Positions 1 to 12,809 are shown, counted from the first letter of the stretch. The stretch: 64,000 bases of DNA from Physcomitrium patens (GCF_000002425.4 NC_037256.1:2078051-2142050), one strand, 5' to 3'. Program-made: numbers and translations. Notes: a model not told the origin generated them from the letters alone.

Positions 1-431
1 TAGTTTGGTCTTTTGATATGGATAGCCAAGAGATAGATACTATGCCAGTTAGAGTATCGCAACCGAGTAGCTCATGAAGGTGACCCCGAGATGAAAAAAT
101 ACATGTACCACAATGACGACGGAGGATACCGAGTAACCGATCACTGGTGATCGTATTTGAGATCGAGCTTGCTTACGATGGTCAACCAGAAGGCGTGTTT
201 GCAGGACAATTTCACAATGATGACATGGAAGTTCATGCTTGGTCAGAAGTCGAAGGCCTGGGCCACTACCGTTGGCTTCAAGGGTCGATGAACCACTTGC
301 CTCGTGAACAACAGTTGGAGTTCATAGCAGAAGTTATGCAACAGATCTTCATTTTCTTGCGTTGGTACTAATCAACAACATTGCTTCTGAGAGACCTCGA
401 AGCTAAAGGAGGAGGTGATGTTAGGGACATA

Positions 432-712
432 TTCCTTAGAACTTTCTAGAGAGAAGTTTCTAGAACCTTCTAGAAAACAAGCCTCTGGAACCTTCTAGAA
501 GAGAAGCCTCTGGAACCTTTTAGAGAGAAGTTTCTAGAAGCTTCTAGAAGGAAAGTCTCTGGAACCTTCTAGAAAGGAATCCCCTAGAACTTTCTAGAAG
601 CTTCCTAGTTAATAGAAGTAGCTCGAGAAGTTTCTAGAACCTTCTAGAAAAGAAGCCTCTGGAACCTTCTAGAAGCTTCCTAGTTAATAGAAGTAGCTCG
701 AGAAGCTTCCTA
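432..712 (+). promoter_or_regulatory. Array of perfect heat-shock elements in the U3 of the A LTR
   Basis: Heat-shock factor binds alternating nGAAn/nTTCn pentamers, and three or more in a row make a strong site. This stretch contains at least seven runs of three to five perfect alternating units. One is a five-unit run at 627-649; several have the form TTCtaGAAccTTCtaGAA. The array ends just upstream of the TATA box at 721, the position of a heat-inducible promoter. The motif is seen directly; heat induction is inferred from known plant HSEs. Confidence 0.75.
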
Positions 713-733
713 AGTAGGAGTATATATAAGGAT

Positions 734-759
734 CGAGGCTGAAGAGTTCTTCAGTCTCG
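734..759 (+). other. Inverted repeat at the presumed transcription start of the A LTR
   Basis: CGAGGCTGAAGA and TCTTCAGTCTCG are separated by two bases and pair over 12 positions, one of them G-U as RNA. The repeat begins only a few bases past the TATA box, so it overlaps the expected start site. It is identical in both LTRs of the 53-59 kb copy (53409-53434 and 59149-59174). It could act as DNA or as a hairpin at the RNA 5' end. Confidence 0.6.
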
Positions 760-888
760 ACAACACATCTCTTAGAGTTCTAGCTCACCTTTCTAGTGTT
801 GTTCTTGTACTCATCTGTTTAATCTAGTTCTGCCACTTCTTCTTGAACTTCTTGTTAGATTTCAAGTCTGTATTTTGTATCCGTAACA

Positions 889-2505
889 CTTATCTTACAC
901 CAAAAGAAAGAGATACATCTTTCGATCAACAAAGAATGATTCTCTTGAAACTAGAGCATTTGCATCTTCAAGTAATGAAATCAACATTCACTGTTGATTC
1001 CACCCTTGTGAAATAAATCCAATCAAGTATGTCTTTTGATCATTTTGTTTATAATATCAAAAATTCTTCTTCTAAGTCCCAACATACTTCTAAGTTTAAG
1101 TTAAAAAATAACCTATTTTATTTTAAAGGTCGATTATATGTTCCAAAAGAAGAAGCATGATTACGTGTTCTTCAAGCACATCACGACTTTTCAACAACAG
1201 GACATTTTGGATACAACAAGACTCTGGAGCTTATATCTAGAGATTTTTGAAGACCACAAATGTAGAAGGATGTAAAAGACTTTGTTTAGTCATGTGAAAT
1301 TTGTTCAAGATCAAAAACTCCTCATCATCGACTTTATAGACTTCTTCAACCATTATCTATTCCAAAACAACCATGGTCTCCTATTTCTATGGATTTCATC
1401 ATGGACCTTTGAATCTCAAGTTCTTATGACTCTATATTCGTGATAATAGATTATTTTATCAACATGGCATATTTTGTATCATGTACAAAATCTATCACAG
1501 GTGAAAAAATAGCTAGACTCTTTCTTAACAATATCTATCGTTATTATGGATTATCCAAGGATATCATATCAAATAGGAGAATTCAATTTGTATCATGATT
1601 TTGGCAGACTCTTTTCAAGATTCTAAAAGTGGATATAAAATTATCTTTGGTATTTCATCTTCAAATTAATAGACAAGCAGAGCATGTTATTCAAGTTTTG
1701 GAGCAGTATTTAAGATATACCATCAACTACCAATAAGATGATTGGAAAATTCTTTTGCCATTGGTAGAGTTTGCTTATAATAATAGAATATATTCTTCTA
1801 TAAAACAAATACTTTTTTTTACCAATTATGGTTATCATCCACGACTTGATACTTTTGACTTTTCAAAAGCTAATAATCCTATGTTAGAAGATTTGATAAA
1901 TCATTTGTCAGAGCTACATACAATAATGAAGGCATAGTTAAAAGAAGCTCAAGAACAACAAAAGATCAATGCAGATGTCTATCGAAAGGAACAACCACCA
2001 TTTCACGTGGGTGATAAGCTATGTTTACTTTGTCATAATATCAAGACTACCTCTCTTTGTGACAAGTTAGACTATTGTAGGTTTGAACCATTTCCTATTT
2101 CTGTACAAATCAATCCAATTGTATATTTTTTATACTTACTAGAGTCAATGAAAATCCATCTAATATTCCACGTATTTCTTCTTGAACCATACAAGATAGT
2201 GAATATAACAAGAAAAAGACAAGTGCCATCTCTTCCTATAGAAGTAAATAATAATGAAGAATTTGAAGTGAAAGAAGTCTTAGACTTAAGGCAGCACCAA
2301 AATAAGTTGGAATATCTTGTTCTTTGGCATAGATATAATATTAGTGAATATACATAGGAGCCAACAAAGAATCTTGCAAATACAGCAAAAAAGGTGGAGG
2401 CTTTTCATTGATGACATTCATCTAAATGAAGATGAAGACCTCCTCTATAAAAGAAACAAGATCTAGGCAAGATAACATTTTACTTTCAATCCTTATTGGT
2501 AGCTT
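889..2505 (+). mobile_element. Family B Ty3/gypsy fossil: integrase to chromodomain region
   Basis: This segment aligns along its length with 43595-45200 of the fuller B copy. Parts in order are the junction between RNase H and integrase, the integrase core (about 1180-1700), and a C-terminal integrase/chromodomain-like region (about 2000-2360). The A element at 1-888 is inserted at its left edge. It is heavily decayed, with more than ten breaks, and much more AT-rich than the B copy at 40-46 kb. It leads into the LTR at about 2505 that also serves the next B unit. Confidence 0.8.
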
Positions 2506-5500
2506 AAAGAAGAAGCTAACTTTGTAGCAAACACATAAAAAAACTTGCCTTATAAGTCAAAGCATATGTTCTACAAAGTCAACACATATTGGAGGTCCTA
2601 TAGAACATTGCCATATAGCCCCTAATTAGATAGTATATATAGAGACAAGAGTGAAGCCCTCTTCACTCTTATCAATTCTTTTTTTACTTCTATTCTAATT
2701 TCAAGAATCTCAAGTTTTCTTGTCTTTTGGAAATAAGCCATTCCAATTTATTTTTAATATAAATACTTCTTTATTTCTATTTTATCACTTTTTCTTTGAT
2801 ATGGATTCCATTGATTTATGCATCTTCTTCTGGTTCATGTCTTTGATAAGAAATCATAGATGGTCATTTGTTGTCTCTGGAGATATTATTCATGAAACCA
2901 TTCCTTTAGATGTAGCAATTAAAGATAATAATAGTATAGTAACATTTAATGTGATAAGATCTCCCTCTAATCTACTTATTTTAAGATTATTGTGGTTAAA
3001 AAAATATAACTGACAAATAGATTGGATTTTTTATAACCTTAATTTTTTTTATAATTAATTTTTAAAATTTTGATAGTGAAGTAAAAATAGATAAGCCTAA
3101 TACATCCAAATCCTTTTTAGTAGGTATAAGAACTTTAATGTGTGTGGTAAAAAAAGGGCCATCTTTTATTATACATGCTATATCTATTTTTAATAGTAGA
3201 AAGACATCAAATGATATGCTTAGCGAATATCAAGATTTTCAAGACGTTTATGAAAAAAAAATATAAATATTCTTTCAAAATATTGATCCTATGGTTATAT
3301 AATTGATCTAAAAGAAGGAGCTCAACCACCATTTGGACCAATCTACAGCTTATCACAAAATAATTTGGCTGTATTAAAAAGATATATCGACAAAAACTTT
3401 GCTAAATACTTCATATACTACTCGAAATCTCTAGTAGGAGCTCTTATCTTATTTGTAAAGAATAAAGATGGATCTCTATAAATGTGCATAGATTATAAAA
3501 GATTTAATAAGATCTTTATTAAGAATAGATATCCCCTACCTTTGATTTTAAGACTTTTTGACTAACTCAATCAAGCAAAGATCTATAAAAAAATAGATCT
3601 ACGAATAGCATATAACCTAATCCACATTAAAGGAAGAGATGACTAGAAGACTAATTTTTGAACTAGGTATGGATATTTTGAATATGATGTCATGCCTTTT
3701 GGACTCACAAATATATTAGTTATTTTTTAACAACTCATAAATGATATTTTTTGTAAATTTTTTAATGAATTTATTATTTGTTATTTAAACAACATTCTAA
3801 TCTATTCTAAGAATGTAAAAGAATATAAACTTTATGTTTTTCATGTCTTATAAAAACTTAGAGATACATGATCATATATAAAGATAGAAAAGTGTATATT
3901 CTATACTACTTACATTGATTTTTTAGAGTACATCATTTCCAATGAAGGATTAATAATAAATCCTAAAAAGATTCAAACTATCATAGATTAGAAGGTGCCA
4001 AAAAAAATTAAAGATGTGTAATATTTTTTGAGATTTGTCAATTATTATCAAATCTTCATCAAGAACTTTTTTCAAGTTGCGGCTCTTCTTACACATGTGA
4101 TATGTAAAGATAAACTTAAGTGGAGCAAAGATGCAAAAACATCTTTTGAAGCCTTAAACATAACATTTATTTCTTCACTAATTTTATATGTGTTAATTTT
4201 TTTAAGATTTTCTTCACAAAAATAGATACATTGGACTTTGATATGGATATTATTTTATTACAAATGGGAGCAAATGATAAGTTCTATCTAATTATTTTTC
4301 ATTCGAGGAAATTTTTAGCAGTTGAGATTAATTATAAGATCTACAACAAAGAACTTTTTATAATTGTGGATTCATTTTAAGAATGGCTTCATTATCTAGA
4401 AGGCACTTTTAGTCTACTTATTATGCATACAAGTCACAAGAATCTCAAATATTTTATGTCAACACATATTTTGAATCGTCGCCAAGCTTGTTGGAATATA
4501 TCTTTATCAAGTTTTGATTTCAAAATCACCTATGGACCCAAAAAGCAACAAGGTTTATTAGATGTCATTTTTATACATTCTTATCTTATATCAAAAGAAA
4601 GAAATTTAACTTTTGATCAACAAAAAACTATTCTCATAAAGCTGAAGCATTTTTATCTTTGAGCAATAAAATCAACATTATTTGTTGATTCAATCTTTGT
4701 TAAGCAAATTCAATTAAGTATGTCTTGTGATTTTCTTATTCATAATATCAAGAATAATTCTTTTAAGTCTCATGATACTTTCAAGTTCAAGTTTAAGAAT
4801 AATCTACTCTACTTCGATAAATGTTTATACATTCCAAAAGGCAAAGCGTGATTATATGTTCTTCAAGCTCATCATAACTTTTGAATAGCCGGACTTTTTT
4901 GATATAATAAGACTTTAGAACTAATATCTTGAAATTTTTGGTAGCTTCAAATGTAGAAGGCAATTAAAGGCTTTGTACAATCATGTGATATTTGTTCAAG
5001 ATTCAAAACTCCTTATCATCGATCTTATGGACTTCTTCAGTCATTATTTATTTCAAAACAACTATGGTCTTTTGTTTTTATGGATTTTATCATAGATCTT
5101 TCAATTTCAAGTTCATATAATTCTATATTTATAATAATAGATTTTTTTATTAATATAACATATTTTATACTATGTACAAAATTTATCATATGTGAAGAAA
5201 CAGTAAGCTTTTTTTTTTGACAATATCTATTGCTATCATGGATTGTCTAAAGATATTATATTAGATAGGAGGACTCAATTTATATCAAAATTTTGAAGAA
5301 TCATTTTCAAGATATTAAAGGTGGATATAAAGCTCTCTTCAATTTTTCATCCTTAAATTAATGGACAAATGAAATAGATGAATCAAGTTCTAAAGTAATA
5401 TTTGAGATGTATCATTAATTATCATCAAGATGATTGGACAACTCTTTTGCTATTGGCAATATTTGTATACAATGATTTGATACATTCTTCTACTCAATAA

Positions 5501-7227
5501 ATATCTTTTTTTACCAATTATGGTTATTATCCATGAATTGATACTTTTGACTTTTTAAAGGTTGATAATCTAGCGACAAAAGTTTTGATAAATTATTTGG
5601 TAGAACTACATAGAAGAATAAAAGTATAATTAAAAGAAGCTCAAGAACAACAAAAGATCAATGCGGATGCCTATTGCAAGGAACAATCACAATTCAATGT
5701 GGATAATAAGATATAATTACTTTGTTACAATATCAAGACAACTCGTCATTGTGATAAGTTGGACTATTATAGGCTTAGATATTTTCGTATTAGTGAATAA
5801 GTCAATCTTGTTGCTTATCAATTATATCTATTAGAGTCTATGAAGATCCATCCTATATTCTATATGTCTCTTTTTTTGAACCATGTAAGACAATGAACAT
5901 CTTGGGAAGAATATAAATTCTACTTTGTCTTATAGAAATAGATAATAATCAAGAATTCAAGGTGGAAGAAGTCTTAAATTCAAGGTGGTACCAAAATAGG
6001 TTAAAATATCTTATTCATTAGCCAAGATATGATGTTAGAGAATATACATAGGAGCCACCAAAGAATCTTGCAAATACAATAAAAAAGATTGAAGTTTTTC
6101 AAGAACGACATCTATCAAAATCAAGATAAAGTATGATAAATTTTTTCTATAAAAGAAATAAGATCAAAAGAAGATAGCATTCTACCTTTTATTCTTATTT
6201 GGTACTTTTGTACATTTGTGATGCTAAAGAAATGAAAAATCAATAACCAACAGATTGAACTTAAGAACTATTACTTGCTTAGTTATCAAACAAAATATTG
6301 CATTTATTACAATCTTTAAGACGGCATAATCAAGGTTAAGATCTTTAAAAAAAACATCTCCTTTTTCAAATAGATGGTGAGATACAACGTGTTTGGTATC
6401 ACAACCTTAGAAGAGACTCTCGATATTTGGTGATTTTATTAAAGATTGAAATAATTCCTGACAATATTTCAAATATTTTATTTGAAGCAAGTTACAAAGG
6501 CCTCAACAACAATTAAATAATTGAGTGGTCTTCTTACATTAGTATGAGATACCATTCATGGCTGAGATGACCTATCAACCATCTTCAAAGAGAACAAAAA
6601 TCAGAGTATGTGGCAAATACAATTTGTTCTATCTTAGATTTGATCAATATATAATGACTACTTCTTATAGAACTCATCTTTAGAAGGAGGGATAATGTCG
6701 GTGACATACATATTTATTATAATATTTACCTATATGATTAAGTAGAAATAGGTAAAAATAGATTTATTTTATAATAATTTTTAAAGAAGCTTCTTTGAAA
6801 CTTTATAGACACTGCTTTGACTTTATATGTGTTTATAGTTGATTGATAGGATAGAACCTTGATGAATAAATTAATCACGTATTAATAACTTGTAGAATAA
6901 GTTAAGTATGTGGCATATATACAAAAAACTTGCCTTACAAGTTAACATACGTATCTTGAAAAGTCAACATATTTTAGAATTTTTGTAGGATATTGCCACA
7001 TAGCTCCTAGTTCAGAGTATATATGGAAGTAAGAGTGAAGCCTTCTTCACTCTTGTCAATGCTTTTTTAGTCTTTAGTCTTGTTTCAAGACTTTTTTTTT
7101 GTCTTCTTGTCTTTAACAATAGTCATTATAGTTTAATACTATATCATCTTTAAGTGATTTTCTAGTCTATTTAAGTGTCACAAGAGTATATTGATATTTT
7201 AATTCTTTGAAATTCATGTCCTTGATA
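2505..7227 (+). mobile_element. Old family B Ty3/gypsy unit between two LTRs
   Basis: A partial B LTR (about 2505-2855) is followed by protease (about 2860-3020), reverse transcriptase (about 3300-4000), RNase H (about 4190-4600), integrase (about 4700-5480), chromodomain-like (about 5690-6080) and accessory (about 6220-6660) regions. A full LTR (6696-7227) closes it. Together with 889-2505 this gives internal-LTR-internal-LTR, the tandem layout produced by recombination between LTR elements. No gag was recognised. Many breaks (well over twenty) and strong AT drift make it the oldest B copy here. Confidence 0.8.
6696..7227 (+). repeat. Family B LTR, old subtype
   Basis: It follows a purine-rich tract and the accessory coding region. 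It aligns with the LTR at 45617-46178, including the start TGTC, the TATA region near 7018 and the inverted repeat around GAAGCCTTC near 7040. Its last third (a stretch containing AAGTGTCACAAGAG) is closer to the LTR at 59673-60210 and the reversed fragment at 47367-47567 than to the 40-46 kb copy, so it defines a subtype. Confidence 0.75.
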
Positions 7228-7359
7228 GATTATAGCAGAATTTTTTGGATTCATTTGTAAAATAAGTCTACGTGCTTTTCTCAATTCTATAACTTCTTTG
7301 TGTAAACATTAGACATTATTATTGGCTTCTTCTATAGTCATAAAAAAAATACTTTCATG

Positions 7360-7410
<51 letters not shown>

Positions 7411-7962
7411 CTATTCTAAAAATATTAATAATCTTTTGAAGATTTATAATAGTTCAAAGTCTATTCTCACTTCTACATAGTATAACATCCATAATTTTAT
7501 TTTTTCTTTCATTTCTATATGAGATAATTTTAAAAAATCTACAAATCAAATTAAAAGAGAATAATTTACAACTTTTGTAAAGTAAAATAGTCTATTCTTT
7601 TTTAAAAAGAATCAATGTTAAAAAACCAAAAAATATTAGTATTAAGGTGGATAGTTTATAATCTTTAAAATAAAATAATTAAAAGTGGAATAATCTATCT
7701 ATTTCTAAAAATAAATAAGTATAATAAATTATAAAATTTATGATTTATACTGAAGGTGGATAGTTTATAATCATTATAAATCATAAAAATTATAAAAAAA
7801 AGTAAGTAAAATAAATTATAAACTATCAACGACATGAACTGTAACAAAACTTGTTTAATTATTAACATCTATTATTTTTTGTACATGCTTTAAAAACTAA
7901 AATTATTTTATACATATTCTATAAGTTTATCCAAGTTTATAGAATCTAAAATTATGCTACTT

Positions 7963-7994
<32 letters not shown>

Positions 7995-8085
7995 ACATCT
8001 ATTCTAAAGAAATATAAATTAAATATTTTTATTTATTTATTTATTATCAAAATAAATATTCTTTTTAATTTCTATTATTTTATCA

Positions 8086-8116
<31 letters not shown>

Positions 8117-8820
8117 TGTTTGATTTTTACTAAGAAGTTTGTGTTTATAAGACATTTGAATTTAAAGAAATAATTATTTTTTGAAGCAAAAGTATTGAAA
8201 GACCTCTATTCTAAGAATTTGATATAGTCTTGTTTAACCAAATATGGCCAATTTCTATAGAAATATAACATCCAAAAATAAAAAATAATAAAAAATAATA
8301 ATTTAATATCTCTTATGAGATGATATAAGTTTTAGATTTTAAATTGGTCCACCTACTTATATTTTAGCTACGAGAGTAGACTATGAACTTAAGATAATTT
8401 AAAATTCATAGTTACAAAAAAGTAAGTTTATAAATGGCAAAAATCCTTTGATGTTTGTACAAATAGAAATTCAATCCACATTGTATTATCAATGTTTTAA
8501 GATTTAAGCATATGTAGGCCTTTATTATATTGGACATTGAATACTTTGTCCTACATTGTGCTATATAAGATACAACTTCTCCTATACGTCTTACATGTCC
8601 TATATTAAACTTAATACAAAACATAAATGAATATGAATTAAAAATATAAATATAAATAGAGAATGTGAAAAGACTTCCACAAGAGGAATAGCTTTGCATT
8701 TAAAACTCAATAACTACTTTTTGATGTCTTGAAATTATAAGATTAACAAACATTCTCTTATTTTCTTAACATAGAACTTAGTTTTTTGATGATTTCATGA
8801 TAAATGCCCTCCATTAAAAA
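7228..8820. other. AT-rich spacer without recognisable genes
   Basis: It holds (TA)n arrays at about 7362-7406 and 7967-7993 and an (ATT)n array at about 8088-8116. The 95-codon minus-strand reading frame at 8412-8699 matches no family I know. No promoter, RNA gene or mobile-element domain was recognised. Confidence 0.7.
7362..8116. repeat. Microsatellite cluster: (TA)n twice, (ATT)n once
   Basis: Pure TA runs lie at about 7362-7406 and 7967-7993, and an ATT run at about 8088-8116. These are simple sequence repeats in spacer DNA. Confidence 0.9.
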
Positions 8821-9870
8821 CATACTGCATGAGCATGAGGAATCTTCACCTCCAGGACAAAGTATCACTTACACCTTCTGTATTTATTAGAATCGTAGAA
8901 TCAGTTCTAAATGAATGAAAGTCAGTTTTCAGTATTCAATTCTGTGTCCCTATGTCACGGCTTCCAAAACAATCCAGGTACGATTCGATTCCTACAGTAA
9001 ATGAACCAGATTCTCAGAACCGCTAAGCAATTCCATGTAACATTACCTGCAGTATTTGTTAGCTTCGGCACACCTATGACAGATTAAGAACTTTCTAATC
9101 CGACCTTAAAGCATGCGGAAGAGATGTGTCTGGTTTGTGCTTGTGCATGGCACCAGGAAAAGCCAGAAGGTGCTTAAATGCACGCAGGGTAGCATCAGAC
9201 AATCAAAAAACACCGAGGAAGACGACCTTGCATGAAGGACTCAAGAATAAAAGTTGGTGGGAAGCCTGCTGATCAACTCGCAGACGAAGTGTGTTTGTAC
9301 CATTTGTTTTTCTATTTAAGATGAGGATAACCGCCCAGCTCGTAATCCAACATTGCCCCATCCTTGCGGCGTGCATAATCTTCCTTAGCACCAATCACAG
9401 TAATTAGCATTGCCCACGACGATAACCAGCACGAATTTTTCTGATGCATCATCACCTTCGACATCTCTTCCGAAATCTTAAGATATCTCGGAACTTTGCT
9501 AAGTTGATAAGAAAGACATTGTTAGTCTGCAAATTACAAAAAATAGCTTTTTCCCCCACAGCGAAGAAGATAGACGAAAGAAAAGCGGTGATTTTGTCAA
9601 TCGGATCGGCAGGTTCTTCCGGTTGGAATGCCCTTCACGAGCTGGAGTTTGGAGACATGTGCAACCGGGTTCCAATTTTCAAGCAATGAAAGCGTGTTTC
9701 GCCAGTATTTTCGTCCGGTTTAAGCAACAGCGTTGAGGTTGTTACTATTACGTGAACCCACGACGGCCAAGCAAGTGGCAACGAGCTGTAAAGCGCGATA
9801 TGTGACTAAGGCTGTGGGTACATTTCGACTTTGTGTTTTCGAATCGAAAGTGACGTTTCGAGGAGAACAA
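8821..9870 (+). other. GC-richer region upstream of the cupin gene
   Basis: Base composition rises sharply near 8820 compared with the spacer to the left, as expected for the promoter and leader of the cupin gene. No conserved protein was recognised in either strand, and I could not assign a TATA box with confidence. An upstream in-frame ATG lies at 9733. Confidence 0.4.
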
Positions 9871-10724
9871 ATGGATCAAGTTCTAGCGCAGAACGCTGTA
9901 TACTTGAAACAAGGTACGATACTCTCACAATTTGTCCACGAAAATAGGCACAGTGCACTAATGACACAGTGACTTGTCTCACGGCCTGAAGCGGAGTGTT
10001 GAGCGGAGGTTTAGGGGTATATCTTTGTTGTCGCAAGGATTTGAGCTTCGTATCATAGAGGGTTTTAATATTCCAAGGGTCCGTAGCTGGAAGTCTTTGG
10101 AGAAATAGCCTGTAGTCTTGCGTCCAAGTACCATGATTTATTATCACTTCAGGCGTTCACATCAGATAGACTTGCACAGGAACAGGTTTTGCACACGCAG
10201 TGAGATGACAATGTGTTGTTGTAGAATAGATTGAATCTCCAGCCAGCAACTAACACAATGTTTAATCTTACAAGGAAGAACACTGAAATTCGGACTGATA
10301 ATAACTTTATTTATTTCTTTTTGTCTGTGTGATGATTTAAACAGATCAGGGTGTGACAGTATGGGCGTTTGGGGTGATGATCACACTAAGATTATTCGGG
10401 AAGGATACCGGTGCCCATTTCGCCGTTCATGAGGATGTTATCATGCCTGGCCTGGGGCCCCCAACTCACCACCACACACGCGAGGACGAATACTGGTACG
10501 TAGTGGAAGGGAAGATGAAACGGACAAGAGGAGACGAGGTTTTCCATGCGACAAAAGGCTCCATTATCCAACTCCCCAAGAATGTGCCACACAACATGGT
10601 CAATTACGGCGACACTCTTGCACGGATGGTGGTCACTTACCCTCCTGCAGGATCCGAGAACTGGTTCCTGGACATCGGAGAGCCGGTGAAGGAGGAGTCC
10701 ACACTCACAAACGTTGAAGATTAG
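9871..10724 (+). CDS. Small single-domain cupin protein (two exons)
   Basis: Exon 1 is 9871-9913 and exon 2 is 10345-10724, joined across a GT...AG intron (9914-10344) that splits an Asp codon and keeps frame. The product is 140 residues. Both cupin motifs are complete. Motif 1 runs from G50 to G70 with H56, H58 and E63; motif 2 runs from G86 to N101 with H97. His-His-Glu-His is the usual metal-binding set, and the 15-residue gap between motifs is the compact form of cupin_2 proteins. Nothing fixes the substrate: relatives include quercetin dioxygenase-like, isomerase and ligand-binding proteins. There is no signal peptide from this start. The frame is open upstream to an ATG at 9733, which would add 46 residues rich in Arg, Ser and Thr and could be an organelle-targeting peptide; I chose 9871 because MDQVLAQNAVYLKQ is typical of a short cupin N-terminus. 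Fold: sure. Exon 1: likely. Reaction: unknown. Confidence 0.78.
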
Positions 10725-11640
10725 TGAACTTGGATGTGAATAGCTCCAATATGCAACGTTTGTTCTCGTTGTATAAGGAATATCTCGTTATGCAGACATG
10801 ATTGATAGGCAGTAGAAGTCTTGAAACACACATGGATAGATTTAGTGTCACATAAGTTGTCGAATGCGTACTTTGTAATGTCCATTAACATGTAAAAAAG
10901 TTCAAGCGTTCACTACAATAACTCAGGGTTAGAGATCTCTTGTCACAATGAGTCAACCGACTCCTACAGAAGGCTGAGAGCAATGAAAGACCGGCAGGGT
11001 AACTTTCCTAGATTTCAAAGCAGTATTTGCGTATCTTCTCTTCACTTTGTCAGACTGTAACTTTCAGATGTTATCCCCTTTGCCAGCGACGCATCCTATG
11101 GCGCGCCTCCAGACCTGTAGCTGAGAATGCAAGTATTGCTTGGCAAATAGCTGCTGAGAGGTGTGGAATCCATGTCTAGTGACTTCACCCACAGGGCTGC
11201 CCAGAGTATAATGGCGAGCAGAATGTTTCCAATTATTTGATGGATACAAAGATTCATGAGCATCTAAAAGTTAATGCGAAAGCTTCAATGCACAGCATTT
11301 CGACTTGTGTAAATCAACACTCGATCAGTCCGTTCAAACGTTCATACAGCTCAAGTACTCGCTGTCCATCATAAAAGTTAGTGCTTAAAAAGTTTGAGAT
11401 AGTGTCTCCAAAGTCTACATTTTCATGTGGTTGCTGTGTACTGCTGTAAACTTGGGCTGTTGGGTTCTGGAACAATTATTGAATTTGTGATTGTTGATCC
11501 GAACTAGGGGTTCACATTCCGGGGTTTCGCTGCATCGTCGAAGTTTTTAGATAGAACTGGGTTCATATCTCTGGGCGGATCATGGGCCTCGTTTTCTCCG
11601 CGACTAGATTAATACTGGAGCCTATAAGTGTACACCATGT
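10725..11640 (+). other. 3' flank of the cupin gene
   Basis: It follows the cupin stop codon and stays at genic base composition until about 11640, where AT-rich DNA starts. It probably includes the 3' untranslated region. The short reading frame at 11064-11249 (minus) resembles no known protein. Confidence 0.4.
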
Positions 11641-12770
11641 GGCAAGACTCTTTTTTGCTTATAGAAAACTAAGTGATAACTATTTTTTATACATCTCACA
11701 AGATAAAAGAGGTTGTTGCAGTTGCAAGATTTTTCTTGTTTTATTGTTATAGAACCCATGCATGTTATAGCACTAATTAATATTCTACTATTTTAAAATC
11801 ATATTTTGTAGACAAAATTTTATTTTAAAGAGAATTCATATTCTTTATAATTATAATCAACAAGGATACCAACTACAAAACAAAATCACCTTCTATTTTG
11901 AGGAATTGTTGAAGTGACCCAACCATTTATTAGATCAACCTATCTATCATCATTGGTTGAGAATCCTATTCAGGTTAGTATATTGGATATAATATATATA
12001 TTTATAACTATGAATAAGTTCTAAAGGACACACTAGCTCTAATTATCATTCTAGCAAGGTTATTAGATTATGTAAGACATTATATGGTTCAAATCAAGAA
12101 TAGTCTACAATATAAATTTTTTAACTTTTAACAAGGATTGATTAATTTATTAAAAATTCTAATAGAATAAAAAGATTTCATATAATTAAATAATTTTATT
12201 ATAAAAAATTTACATTTATTAGCAAACTTTTTTTAATAATTAATTAAAAAATATTAATTTTTTTTAGTTTTTTTAAAAATGAATAATAATTAAGTATTGA
12301 TATTTAAAATAAACCTTAAAGTTGCAACAAACTAAAATATAATATATGTTTAGTAAATATAGATAATAAATTATAAATCAATGATTAATTTTTAATACTT
12401 AATAGTATTTATTATTTATTAAAAACTATAAATTCTTTAAATTAAAATTAAGAACATATAAAATTTATTATTTTTATAAATATTAAAAAATAAAATTTTA
12501 TTACTTTAACAAAATATAAAGAAGGTTAATTTTATTTTCATTTTGTGCCAATTTCTTTAAATTTATTGAAAATAAATCAAATAAATACAATTTTTTATTC
12601 TAGTTAAAAGGCTATCATATAGTCATTTGACTTTTTAAAAAAAAAAAAAAAAAGAAAAAAAAATCTATTAATCTATCAGTTCAATATAATTCAAAAAAGT
12701 AATGTGATAACTTTTTTCGGTTGTAACAACAAAACTTTAATTTTAATTTTATTAAATTTGATTCCTTTGA

Positions 12771-12809
<39 letters not shown>

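Larger units (their letters stand above)
1..888 (+). mobile_element. 3' end of a family A Ty3/gypsy element, cut by the window edge
   Basis: Bases 1-418 match the region between the chromodomain and the 3' LTR of the fuller A copy at 53144-59304. They include the accessory coding region (about 147-371, containing NHLPREQQLEFIAEVMQQ) and a purine-rich tract just before 419. A complete 3' LTR follows at 419-888. After it the sequence continues directly in the pol region of a different, older family B element, so this copy was inserted into B. The pentamer after the LTR is cttat. Its 5' part lies outside the window. It is a fossil with few visible breaks in the short part present. Confidence 0.85.
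419..888 (+). repeat. Family A 3' LTR with heat-shock-element array
   Basis: The repeat starts TGTTAGGG after a polypurine tract and ends in a form of the GTGACA end seen in the other A LTRs, 470 bp in all. It is longer than the 421-bp LTRs of the copy at 53-59 kb because its HSE-bearing U3 is expanded differently. A TATA box (TATATATAAG, 721-730) is followed by the inverted repeat at 734-759. U3 from about 432 to 712 is made of repeated TTCtaGAA units. Confidence 0.88.

Noticed and set aside
419-720. CRISPR-like array suggested by regular short repeats
   Set aside because: The repeats are heat-shock-element modules inside an LTR, with no unique spacers, in a plant nuclear setting.
8412-8699. 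95-codon minus-strand reading frame
   Set aside because: Aromatic-rich AT-biased composition, no recognisable family and no supporting context; kept as spacer.
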